From Paragordius varius (lineage: Eukaryota > Nematomorpha), in contig OZ176054.1 of assembly GCA_964247055.1 (NCBI GenBank), positions 8,184,001 through 8,248,000 on the forward strand: a stretch of 64,000 bases of DNA, in the 5' to 3' direction. Both the position numbers and the translations under genes were made by a program. Below, piece after piece: positions 1 through 12,000 of the stretch; the stretch's first letter is position 1; every line of letters begins with the position of its first letter. The notes under the pieces are model-generated. The model worked only from the letters and a program-made list of their open reading frames with translations. It made no database searches and was not told where the DNA came from.

Positions 1-1803
1 TTAACTGCACAGGTATTATAATATTTTGTAATTTTCAAATTTTATAGTAAAAACTTTTTTTGAAAAATATATTGTTGGGTTTACAAAAGCAAGAAAACAA
101 TATATTATTTAATATAGGCAAAGATTATTGTAGCAAAGATTCCAATGATTGTTCGCCCCTAGCTCAATGCATAAATACGGGTGTCTTTTATAAATGTATT
201 TGTCCGGCAAATACGACTATCGATATGTCCCCAAACCCAAAATACCCTGGGAGGATTTGTCTGTCCATGAATGCTAATGGAACTGAGTATATATTTAATT
301 TATGTTTCAAATATTTTTTAGATTTTAATTAGATGCAGAGATTGAAACTGGAGCTGTTTTTGTTAATGTTGTGGTTGTAGGATATTGTATCTGATTTTGT
401 CAGAGTTTTAGTGAAAAACGGTTTTAGACAAAATGTTTCTAGTTCCATTTTTTTTAGTAAATGGTACTCATTTTTATTTGTTTTTTTCGAATGTTTAATC
501 TATTTAAACACAATTGGATAAATGCGACAAAAAATGCGCATAAAATTTAAAATATTACTATGAATTACAAAATAACAAATAATTAAAAATTAAGGATTTT
601 TAGAACTGTTTAGGATTCCGGTTAAAGCAGTTCAACTTTTTCCATAATGGAAAAATAACCTGCTCCGCGAAAATAGTTTAGGTTTCAATTCCTGGTTTTA
701 AACATTATGTATATTAATTATTTTATTTTCTGATACATGATACTATTTATTGAAGTACAAACGGAACAGCCTCAGACATGATCGTCACAGATTGTAATGG
801 CTTACGATGGGGACGAAACAAGAGATTGTGCGTCCCTAGAGCTTGGGGTAGGTACTTTTGTTTAAAACATTTTTAACTAATCATCATTTTATTTTGGTTT
901 ATTTCAGAAATTTCTCTTTAAAATCTATCTATATCTCATAATTTTATATATTTATGAGAATATTTATTTATTTTAGCTGCTATTATCATACTTTTTTCCA
1001 TACTTGCGATTGGAGCCATGTTGATGGGATTATATTTTTGTTGTCTGCTATGTGTCAGGAAAAAGTAAATTATTGAAATATACTAATTTATCAACAAATT
1101 TGAAATCATCCAAATTCGTGAAATCATCAACTTTTATAAAAGAACAAATGGGGGTCACATTTTTATATGGACTATTACCTTATGACAAATTTAACTTGAT
1201 AACATTCATAGTTTTGGGGTTACGTTCTGGACCGTTTAAACAGTTCCCCAAAGATATGCAGTTCACGGTCAATCCATCAATAATGCCACAGATGCAAATA
1301 GATTTAATTAAATTAAAATTGTGTTAATATGTATTATTGATAATATTAATTAACAATTTATATTATTTAAGATATTGATATTTTACAAGTGATGATCATA
1401 TGTGGTTTATAAAAGCAGCTATAATCACAAGTAGGTATACATTTAAACATGGCCAAGTACTTTAAAAATTTAAAAAACAAATATTAATTAGCCTTAGACA
1501 ATCATAAATTTTTAACAAAATATAAAGCTTGTTAGTTTTAAATTATTAGAATAAAAAATTCCACATTGACCAACCTTATCCACAAGCAATGCAAAATATG
1601 ACTTATAAATTTTTGCAAAATCAATCAGGAAACCCTTTTTGGAGTTATTAAGATTTATTTTCTGAAGTGTTTTTTACACCTAACAAAAATAGAAATAATG
1701 TATCACAAATTTTGATCTAATGAACAGCTTTGGTAAAAAGCTAAACACACAATATTCATAAAGTGAAAAAGGTCTGAAATGCCCAATAATATAATAATAT
1801 ATA

Positions 1804-1845
<42 letters not shown>

Positions 1846-2658
1846 AGAGATAACCGTGTAACCACGGAACGATTAATTGTTCCAGTACCTGTGGTGAATG
1901 GTGTACCCATGCCTAATCCCACAAGTACCTATGTCCCGGTTCCTATAATAACAACGGCCCCTAATACGGTTGTGATTGAACGCATTCCCCCCTTACCATA
2001 CAGTCCGGTAAGGACAAACTTTACCCCAAACACCGTCATCGCACCAGTTCCTATCATGGCAACGGCGAATTCTACCGTAAACCCAAACATTGCAATCATA
2101 GAAAATACGAATAATAATGGTAAAACGACGACAAGTTATCAAACACCGACTGTACCTATCATTCCACCCATTTTAGATCACAATAATGAAAATAATAGTA
2201 TGGTATTACGTGCTAATCGCCCATCTAACACCATTCCGATCGAAGTAATACCCGACCCTGAACCCGTGCGTATTACAAGTCCACCCGAAAGATTTGACAG
2301 TCCGTCCAATATTTATCAGGTGCAACCTGTAATTGCTACACAACAAACACAAAATGGCCCACCCTCAAAACGTGCCATTAACAAAAGTAATTTGGTTAGG
2401 GACATTATAGATTATGGGAGAAAGAGTGAAGCCGGCGAAGTTGGTACCATAACGCCTATTCAATCAAGTTTTGGTTCCCCTGTAGTTGCACCTATAGTCC
2501 GAAAATTTGATATTGTTGATGATAATGAAATTGGGGGCAAATACTCACCGATTAAACAGCGATCCTCTATAATTGATCCAAAACCTATCGCTTCGTCTCG
2601 TGACAAAATAGGGGAAGTACACAATGTACCACGCGTAAAAACATGGACAGACTATTGA
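1..2658 (+). CDS. EGF-like, single-pass membrane protein with proline-rich cytoplasmic tail (3' part of gene)
   Basis: I do not recognise the family. Five exons fit GT-AG junctions with matching phase: ..12, 118-286, 756-847, 977-1064 and 1848-2658 (TGA). The 5' end lies outside the window. Exon 118-286 encodes one EGF-like module with six cysteines (DYC, DC, QC, KCIC, RIC), where the CxC pair is the usual C4-C5. Exon 756-847 is a short extracellular linker. Exon 977-1064 encodes one hydrophobic helix (AAIIILFSILAIGAMLMG...) ending in CCLLCVRKK, a stop-transfer signal with possible palmitoylation cysteines. The last exon is a cytoplasmic tail of about 270 aa. Its first half is rich in Pro/Val/Asn (PVPVVNGVPMPNP, ERIPPLPYSPVR) and its second half is charged. 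The order implies a type I surface protein. Adhesion or signalling is a guess. The domain order is clear; the function is unknown. Confidence 0.7.
1812..1839. repeat. (TA)n microsatellite in the last intron of the EGF-TM gene
   Basis: A dinucleotide AT run lies just before the acceptor at 1846-1847. Similar runs occur at 8987-9026, 18137-18173, 46977-47017, 47854-47881 and 63706-63738. Confidence 0.9.
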
Positions 2659-3159
2659 ATATAATTATTATAATATCCTTTTTTTTATTATGAGCAGCAA
2701 TCATTAAGCGAGCGATATAGCTAAAACGCTAATCCTTAAAATCTATAAAATCTAACAGCGCTTATTTTTAAACAGGCAAAAAGGTCATTTATTATAAACA
2801 TAACACAACACATCATAGTTATATTAGTTTGTAAGAATCTCATAATTTTTGTATTTAATTTAAGAAATGCATTAATTTAATTTTTACACCAAGTTTAGTT
2901 AAATCAATTGATATATTTCTTATTTATATAATTAAATAATTATTTTAATATATTTCATTCGATAGATTAAATGATATATATTATGAATATAATAGTGCAT
3001 TGATATATTTTAATATTTTTTCTCAGTCAAACCATCACGGTTAAAAATGCAAAATATTATTTTATCAATTATATTCTTATATTATTATTATTATTATTAA
3101 TTGAATATAGATGTTGCATTAGAATATTATTCTCTACATTGAATACAGAATAAATGTAA

Positions 3160-3600
3160 TCTATATATTTATAAAAATGAAAAATGCTGGCTTTGTGATC
3201 TGGTTCCGGAAAACCGGTAGACCCATTCAAATCTAAATGTCGAAAAAATATAATCATTAATGAATGTCCCGACAATAGCTTCGCCTTTTTTTGAATTAGG
3301 CCCCTAGTTCGGGCCTACCCCGTGTAAGAAACGGTTTTTTTGAAAATAGAAGTCCACAAAAATCGCGTCCAGAGACATTCCAAAACATGTTGGACCATTC
3401 GATTTCAAATATGATATTTTTTACTTTTTTTTCGATTGCGCCGAACATAGTCGGCTCGCTTTTTTAATTTGGGCCCTTTTTTTACCCGCTCCCCCCGTAA
3501 AATGCCATTTTTCCAAAAAATAAAGTCCACAAAAATAATTTATTGAATCTCTATTTTTCGCCCAAGGTATGGGACCGTATATTTCATAGATTATAAACGA
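3160..3600 (+). mobile_element. Helitron-like repeat, copy 1
   Basis: It shares several hundred bases with 14619-15040. Both begin TCTATATATTTATAAAAAT directly after an A. Both then carry ATCATTAATGAATGTC, a CCCCGTGTAA...ACGG stretch, GTCCACAAAAAT and TTGCGCCGAACATAGTCGGC. A 5' TC after A with TCTATATAT..TAAAA is typical of Helitron 5' ends. No Rep/helicase coding and no clear CTRR 3' end were seen, so the class is tentative. The repeat relationship itself is directly visible. Confidence 0.6.
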
Positions 3601-4109
3601 TTTTAGTAACCGAGTTAAAGAAATTTGGTTTATTCTGGGGTTCGTAGTTTTAATGAATGATAAATCACAATTTTCAGCTACTATAAGCTTAAATTATTAA
3701 ATTTCTAGGGCCCATTTTGATTTTATCAAGGAAAATATAAAAAAATATTTTCAAAAAATAGGTAAAATTTGCGCTTGCCACTCTTGTTTAACCCGAAGAT
3801 TCTTATAATGACCAGACAGTCAAGCATCGGTTTTGAATCAAAGGTTTCATTTGGGAACATTTTTTAAATAATTTACTTACAGAGTATTATCCATTTTTAG
3901 CATATTTATGAAATCAATAAATAAGCATTTTTTGCCAAAAGTAATACGATAATTGAGCGAGAAGTTATTTTAAGCTAAGCAATTTTATACTGTAAGCCTA
4001 ATGATATTTACGTAAATACTTTTTTGGGAAATTAGATATAGTTGTTTTAAAATTACCGATTTCATTTTTTATAATATACGGTTTAGAGTCTCTTTTTTCC
4101 TTCTTGTGA

Positions 4110-4255
4110 AAGCTTTAACACTCGCCTGCCCAGGGCTGACAGTGACGATGGAAAAATTGCGTAGTTTCGGGCTCTAACTCTGACCGCCAGTGTAAGAGTC
4201 CGGTCTACCTCTTATACCATCTCCCAACCTGTAGGACTTAGATTTATAGAAGGCA
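4110..4255 (-). repeat. Possible SINE or other GC-richer repeat fragment
   Basis: A 145-bp stretch of markedly higher GC sits in AT-rich surroundings. On the minus strand it contains AGTTAGAGCCC, which resembles a pol III B box at 8 of 11 positions, downstream of a GGTATAAGAGGTAGACCG segment. That is compatible with a tRNA-derived SINE head. No second copy is visible in the window. Confidence 0.25.
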
Positions 4256-4357
4256 ACCTAATACTTTAAATGCAAATAAATTAACATTTTGTTATTTTCG
4301 ATTAAAAAAAGAATTTAAATTTGTTAGAAATTAGCTTTGGTCTCCAATTTTTCCAAA

Positions 4358-4573
4358 CTAAATGCAATTGAAAAAATGGTATTTGCATATTGAGTTTAGA
4401 AGGATTGGAGTCGAAACCGTTTTATAATCATTTCCTTTTTTGAAACCGCTCATAATAGAAAGATTCCGAAATCTAGGATCATTTTCTGTTCCAAGTCCTA
4501 AATTAAAATTAAGGCATGCTAAAACTATGATCATTAGAAGGGCGCAATTATAATGAAAGATGGGCGTGTACAA
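4358..4573 (-). CDS. Doubtful small secreted-protein ORF (71 aa)
   Basis: The ORF begins MYTPIFHYNCALLMIIVLAC and has a hydrophobic stretch near the N terminus that could be a signal peptide, then a polar region with an NLS glycosylation sequon. It lies in noncoding DNA downstream of the GPCR gene and close to repeats. I do not recognise the product. An open frame of this size is easily met by chance here. Confidence 0.2.
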   Translation of the reverse strand: MYTPIFHYNCALLMIIVLACLNFNLGLGTENDPRFRNLSIMSGFKKGNDYKTVSTPILLNSICKYHFFNCI

Positions 4574-4820
4574 AAAAATTTAAAACCACTGCTCTTAGCA
4601 TTATACCTCATGCAAATTAAGGTTTCCTGCTCAAAAACACCGTTGAATATATGAAAAAAATTAAAAAAATCAACAAAATTTTCAAATGATTTATTGAGTA
4701 CAGTATTGCACATGATTAAATAATGGGACTATAAATTAAAAATAAAATTGGTTAGAGGGGGATTAATGTGTAATAAAAATATTTATTGCACGGTCAAATA
4801 ACATATAAAATAATACATAA

Positions 4821-6320
4821 TTATGAGCGATTTCGATTTTGATGCTTAAGAAAAAACCAAGATATTAGATGACGAATTTTTTTATTTGCCAGCGAATACA
4901 CATAAAAGTTCACGGAATAGTAAGTGTATTCAAAAACGTTTGCTATGAAAGATATATTGGTATTATTTAATCTCCAAATCATGTATTTTGAATTGGCTAT
5001 GATACTTAATATGGATGTGGGAACTAGACCCATAAACATGAAGATATAAATGGATAACATGAGAAATGTAATTTGCTTCTCACCCCGAAAATATTTGGAT
5101 ATCCATTGTCTATGTTGATTTAATTCAGCAGGCGTAAAATTCAAAACGTGACAAGATGATGTCATATTTAAATTAGTTGATTTCACATTTATTGGTATGT
5201 CCCTTGTAGAATTATAAAGATTATCGATTCCGGGTGCAGGGCCAAAATAATTTTTGTTTTGCCCCCTTTTAACAGTTGTAGTAGTAGTGGGGTAGTATCG
5301 TTCCCGTACAGCTTTCAAAATCACAATTTTGAAGAACAGAACAATGAATACAGGTATAAGGGTAAGGATTACCTCACCGCAAATCACATAAGTCGAATTT
5401 ATGCTTAGTATCTTGTCGGGTGTTGTTTTGGGAAACATTTCGAATACATCTTCAATGTTTAACTTGGGACCCGTCAGGTTCTTGGTGATGGTTGTTTTAA
5501 GAGGATATAAAATCCATATAAAAACAATCACACCCAAAACGCAAAGTAAAACTTTTAATCGTTTACTCGTGCAATGCATCTTATGAAAGAGTGTGTGTTT
5601 AAATAAAACATATCGTTCAATGGATAAACATAGGATTACGAGGATACTATATTTCCGAAAAAATGAAAGTGGAACTGTCACAAAATCAAGTAGAGCGTGG
5701 GAGTAAGGTGAAGTCCTATCATAATCATTTTCCAACAAAACACTACGGATCCAAAATATCATGTTGGACAAATTGGCGGCAAATTCTGTGATAGTTAGAG
5801 CTTTTAACGATACTATGACACTCGGTTTCAAGGTTAATGGCGTAAGGTTAGCAAGTCGCCCTAGTTTAACTTGTAAGCGATGTGCTGATAAAGTTTTATG
5901 TTTGTTGTTACGTTTTTCGTCCCTTACATGTTCGTTATTGGGTTTGGTACTGGGTATTTTGCTTAAATCAATCATTTCTATAACGGTTACAGGCTCTCTG
6001 TTACATTCTGGTGAAATGTCTGAGGAATTTGCATTAATTTGCCGGTTATTAATATTAATGCTGTTAGTAGGATAGGTACATTCAAAAAGGTTGTGTGGTA
6101 TTTGAGTTGATGCACTACGAGATGACCGTGAACTTTGTCGCACTTTCCAATTCAATAAAATAAATATAATGGCATTCCCAACCAGTCCATGAATCGATAA
6201 AAAACCCAATCCATACACGTAAAAAATTTTGTCAAGTTTCATTTTTCTATTTTCAAACGCTTTTTCTAACCATAATTGTATGGCATTCTCAGATTTTAAT
6301 TTTTTTTTTATATTGAGCAA
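4821..6320 (-). CDS. Rhodopsin-like (class A) GPCR, single exon, 499 aa
   Basis: A predicted plasma-membrane receptor with seven hydrophobic segments in the usual order. TM1 carries the class A GN pair (GLVGNAIIFILL, Asn49). TM2 (SLKALTITEFAANL) lacks the usual LAxxD aspartate. TM3 ends in SIERYVLF, an ERY variant of DRY. TM5 is ILTLIPVFIVLFFK. TM6 is FLMLSIYIFMFMGLVP. TM7 ends NFYVYSLANKKIR, where NFxxY replaces NPxxY, followed by a helix-8-like basic segment. Inserts are long: about 100 polar residues in the first intracellular loop and about 75 in the third. The N terminus is short; Met27 is an alternative start. The family looks peptide/FMRFamide-receptor-like, but the ligand cannot be read. 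A minus-strand AATAAA lies about 40 nt after the stop. Confidence 0.85.
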   Translation of the reverse strand: MLNIKKKLKSENAIQLWLEKAFENRKMKLDKIFYVYGLGFLSIHGLVGNAIIFILLNWKVRQSSRSSRSASTQIPHNLFECTYPTNSININNRQINANSSDISPECNREPVTVIEMIDLSKIPSTKPNNEHVRDEKRNNKHKTLSAHRLQVKLGRLANLTPLTLKPSVIVSLKALTITEFAANLSNMIFWIRSVLLENDYDRTSPYSHALLDFVTVPLSFFRKYSILVILCLSIERYVLFKHTLFHKMHCTSKRLKVLLCVLGVIVFIWILYPLKTTITKNLTGPKLNIEDVFEMFPKTTPDKILSINSTYVICGEVILTLIPVFIVLFFKIVILKAVRERYYPTTTTTVKRGQNKNYFGPAPGIDNLYNSTRDIPINVKSTNLNMTSSCHVLNFTPAELNQHRQWISKYFRGEKQITFLMLSIYIFMFMGLVPTSILSIIANSKYMIWRLNNTNISFIANVFEYTYYSVNFYVYSLANKKIRHLISWFFLKHQNRNRS

Positions 6321-7257
6321 GCAAAATATGAGCTTTAAAGTAGACTGTCCATGAATGGAAAAATTAATTTTGGTGTTCTTTTGTTACTAAATATATATAT
6401 TGTTGATTTATACCTTACAAAAAAATTAAACTCATCAATTTTTTTAATTTGTTTAAACAACCTATAAACTAAGAAGATATTATTTTACGATTGGCAAAGG
6501 TGTGAGTATACATAAATATAAGTTTTAATTTTTATTCGATTGATTTTAATGCTTATTTTTGTACAATGATAAAAAATAAATTATTTATGACATGAGGGAG
6601 ATTATTACAATTTAGAGTAGAAAATGATAATACGTCTATCTGAAATATTTTACCTATTAATGGTGTTTATGTGTATGTCTAACTCTCTAATTATTCAATG
6701 TACTAACCAAACCACCCTTCAGTCTGGAACTATAATTTGCAATTAAAACTCTCATAGAAGGATAGTTAACTAAGCTTAAAATTATACTTTAGACTGCATT
6801 TAACAAAAAAATACCCAAAATATATATTGCATAGATATGATACTTAACTTAAATGAATCTTATTAAAATGAAAAATTTAAAATATAAAAATTAAAAACTT
6901 TGCAAATATTGGCACATAATATGCCTTAAAAAACAACTTTAAAAAATTAACATAATATTTGAAGAAAAGTTAATTAAAATTGGTTATATGTATTGATTTG
7001 GAAAATTTATCAATTGTTATAACCTTTTTATACAAGACATATTATTTGGAAATATTTTTTATTATAACAACATAACATTGCGCCTCTTTTATTTAAGTCA
7101 ACTTCAATTAAAAGGTTTTAATTTACGTAGTATTTCTTGCCAAAATTAACACTCATAAACATTTTCAAAGATTAATTTATTCTATTCATAGATGGAATGA
7201 TATTGCATTGATTATAAAATGGGATTAGTAAAATCTAAGTTATAATAGAGATTCTGT
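6321..7257. other. AT-rich intergenic DNA
   Basis: No gene or recognisable element was seen between the GPCR start and the 3' end of the RUN/Rubicon-homology gene. Confidence 0.6.
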
Positions 7258-7369
7258 TTATTTTTCCTTTACCAGCTGTGATCTTGCTAGCATATTAGCT
7301 TTCGATATATTATCCCTCTCCTCTCGCGTATAAACGGTTTTATATCCTTTTAAGAAAAAAGTCCCACAT

Positions 7370-8980
7370 TTATATATCATCAGAATGGTTTTCAGCCACA
7401 TGTTGGCTCCAATAACAAGTTAAACATTTCGGTTCCAACATAAATGTCATGAAATAATTCGCAATTTTTTCCCTCTTTTGTTCCTTCAATTTTTTGGAGT
7501 TTTTGGATTGCTTTTTGGAAGAAGATTGTGATGGTAAGGATTGTTGTACATTATTTATTGTACATGGTACATAAAATAGGCTACTTTTTAGCGGTTGTTT
7601 AGGGTTTTCAATATTTTCCACATACTGACTGTATGTAATGGTTTGTGTTTTGCAATCAATACATCGCAAACGTCCAGATACGCAATGATCACAAAGTCTA
7701 TTTATACATGGGAAAAAAGAAACATGAAAAATCATATAACATATTTTTAATACAATAAATAGCCATATTAAAGATGGGTTTTTGTCTAAAAACTTAAGCA
7801 AAAAGGAATAATTGCTTACAACAATTTAAAAAACCCATATCACCTATGATATGGCTGTTACTCGTGTAATAAATTAGTGAGGTTAGATATGGCTAAATTT
7901 TACTTAGATATGTGGTTTGAGCAAATGATTATGAAATCGTAGAGTTTGGAATGATAGCTGATTCGATCCTCACGATAACGCAAGTAAGCTTCAATCTCTT
8001 GGATAGAATAAAATTCGGACAAATGCAGATTGATGTCATCTAATAAAACATTGATTTATTTGATATTAGAAAATAAACAACTTAAAGCGTATAAACGGGT
8101 ACCAAAATTTGACATAAACAAATACATGTATATAATATTTGACATAAAGCTTTATTTATTGAATTACACATAATTATAATATATTTTTTCTTTTTTAATT
8201 AGATCGTAATCACTTAATATAATGGCTTTTCACCCTATTAAAATTGTAACATTTATTTATTAACACTGTGAAACCTTTTTCATTGTATAGACACTCATAA
8301 CAAAATAATTTAAAAATCATCGGGAAAAGTATAACACATAAATTAAAACAATTTAGCTCATAAAAGCCAATACGATGATATATAACTTATAGGCATTTAT
8401 ATATCATTCTCCATACACGTAATAATTTAGTAGATTAAATAAATTTTAATAAAAAAACTAATTCCATACATATATATAGTAAAATAAGATAGTATCATCT
8501 AAATTTAACAAATATATTTTAATATATCCAATAAAGAATAGTAGTTTTATGCCTGGATGCGTAAATGAAAAATTCATAAACAATTTTATCATTTTGATTG
8601 GTATAACGCACCTAGCCATATATAATTATTTTTTACTATTTTAAATGCGTAAATAAGATAACTTACTTTAGATGACCAATAAATGTTGCTTTTTATATAA
8701 AATAAATGCAAACCAATATCTGAAAAAAGGTAGAATGGAGATGACTTCCTTGATTTTGAAGAAAAAGCAGGAAACCGAGTAGCCATCATATTGTGAGTTA
8801 CATGTCGATTAAGGTCGGGATGGCGTAAAAAAACACGGGATGATTCGTAGGAGCAATGAACTAAATTTTTATTTACATTTGCGGTTATCAAATGATGATT
8901 TGTTGATAAATAATAGCCAATGTGGTTGTTTTTACAAAAGAAAAATTTAAATATTAATTGTTATCAGTGTATGTGGACAA

Positions 8981-9028
<48 letters not shown>

Positions 9029-12000
9029 ATAAATACTTTAAACATCTCGTAGTTCAATATGATATTTAATGATCAAAATTGGCCCTTGAATAACCTATCA
9101 CCCTTTTAAATCTTATCTTTTTTTTATTAAAAGAAATTAAATATAAAATGTTTTATAAATTAATATATCTAGTTACTTATTTAACCCATAAATCCATATA
9201 TAATTCATGATAAAGGGTAAATTTAAAATTGCCAAGTTAAATTTGTAGTGTTAATAGAGTAGGTATAAATAATTTTTTTATCAAACTATTCTCTATTTCA
9301 CTTAATATTCAAGGTAACAATTATCAAAAATTATCCATCATTTCCTGGTTCACAAACGAAAATAAATATAATTTGAAAAATATTTATAAATATAACTAAA
9401 GAGTTACAAATAAAAAACCTACTACCTAAATACGTAAAATAGAATAATCTGAGGGCACGCCGAGCACGCTGGATTTGATTTAGGAGCGGGATTGAAGCAA
9501 TTATCTTATCATGCAATTGATTGATAGGGTGTATGCGACTAACATCAAGTATTTCTTTATGTTTACAACAAACCTAAATATCAAAGAACTTAAAACGACG
9601 TTGGAATGTATATTTGAATATTATTTGAAATTAATCCAATTTCATCGTACAATTTAGCTAATTTCATATATTGTGTGCAAAAAAGAGGGTCAATATTAAT
9701 CAACAAAAAATTTTTTTTCCATGAGATAGCTTATGATCAGCGAATTCATTTGCCGCAAAAATATTTATTTGTTGTTTTGAAATACTGAGAGAAAATCGAA
9801 ATCGGGCAAAAATTTAAAATTAAGGATATTTAAAAAATAATGATAAAATTTGAGATATTATGGTTTATTATCATTTTATAAGATATTTCCAATATATAAA
9901 TAGCATGATATCATATAGTTAGGGTTTCTATAAAATCTCAGGTCAAAAGACGGCGTTTTTCTTTTACCACACTTAAAAAACAAAAAAATTTAAGAAACTC
10001 TATTAAAATGATTTTTTTATTATTTACTAGCTGAACTCACTATTAAAATCTTAACATTCATATTTTATTAAGTAAAAAAACTTATATATCAAAATAAAAC
10101 CAAAAAATGTTGTTTTTTATTATACCATTTTTTGTCATCTATTTTATTTTGGAATCTTACATGATTGGGAATTATAAAATAAATAAATAATGCAAAATAA
10201 CATTTAAAAGTAGTGGAAACCAACAATCCTTACAAATCTCTGTAACAGGTCTCTTTTAAGAAAAAATTAATATTATTGTTGAAATTTGCACGGATTGTTG
10301 GTTGATATTGCACTACATTTGAAATGCTATTTTGCATAAATTATATATTTTATAATTTCCACTCATGTAAGATTCCAAAATTAAAGAGTAATAATTGTTT
10401 ATACACTCATAAACCAGATGACAAAAAAATGAAAAATAAAAAAAAATATTTTTTGGTTTTATTTTGATATAAAAGTTTTTTTTACAAAATATGAATGTTA
10501 AGATTTAAAAGTTTAGCTAGTAAATAATAAAAAAAATCATTTTAATATAGTTTCTTAAAATTTTTTTTGTCTTTTAAGTACGAAAGAAAAACGCCATATT
10601 TTGACGTGAGATTTTATAGAAACCCTAACTATATGATATTATGCTGTTTATATATTGAAAATATCTCATAAAATGATAAATCATAATATCTCAAATTTTA
10701 TTATTATTTTTTGAATTATCCTTAATTTTCAATTTTTGCCCGATTATGATTTTCTCTCAATATTTCAAAAACTAGGTTGTCAACAAATAAAACTTTTACG
10801 GCAAATGAATACGCTGGTCATAAGCCATCTCATGAAAAAAAATACTTTGTTTAACAATTTTTGCACACAGTAAATATATATCTTATTATATAACGTGGGC
10901 TAAAAATAAGAGTTACCAATTAAAATATTATAAAAAATGATTAACTAAAAAAATAAATGTTTAAAGGAAAAAAATTTCTGCATGCGCTTGCAAAACACAA
11001 AAAATCCATGTTTATTAACTTAAGCGAATCTAAATTTGAATTGATATTCAGTATTTTATTGATTTAAAAATCTTTTGTTGGAAATTTACTTTGTAAAGTT
11101 TGAAATCCCAATTTAAAAGAACACGTGATGGTATAATAGAGCTTTCATCTTTATGACAAGCCATGCAGTAATAAAATCCATCATAATGACAAACCCGGTA
11201 ATCTTCACCGTAATCTAGAAAGCGTAAGATATATAGTATTTGAAAAATATAAAAATTATAAATATTTGTAAATTGAAATTCGTAGATAATCAATATAATA
11301 AATAACTTTTAAGTTAAAAATCATTTGCGCCTTTATTTTAAAATTGGAATTTAAAGTATAATTGATGGTTTAAAATATTATTTTAAAATATTGAAATAAT
11401 AACTTACCAATATAATTGCGGCATAAACTGTTTGCGCAAACATTATCTTGCAGATCAAGCCCTGATATTAATAATTATATAATTTTATATACAATGTTAA
11501 TTAAAATTTATGTATTTAGTGATATGGCGATTTCATTTTGACATAAAAATGTTTTTAAATTTGGGAACAATTAAATATTTAAAAAATAATGTTAGAAATA
11601 ATAATTTTAATGAAATTTATATGTCAACTTCTTAATGACGACGGTTTTCGCAAAAACATTTACTATATCTATTATAATTACATGACTTATACTGAAATAG
11701 ATATATTTTCACACAAAAAAGTATTTTATATGGGTTTGAAAAAATAATCAAAAAATTAATAATCATAAAAAAGTAACCCTTTTCAATTTGTATGAAATCA
11801 TAGAGGCCAAGAAATAATTTTATTTCAGATTCATTGATAATTGCTACTTTTTTCATTGTTTTCAAGTTGGTCATTATGACGTGATAAGCTATAGGACAAA
11901 ACATATGCGTTTATTTTTCGTTGATAGAAAAATCACCAATAATTCTATCATATAATTTAAATATACCATTTGCACTTTAAGAGTGTCCTTGAACACTTCA

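Noticed and set aside
1052-1327. 91-aa plus-strand frame
   Set aside because: It begins inside the transmembrane exon and runs through the following intron in another frame; the spliced model is better.
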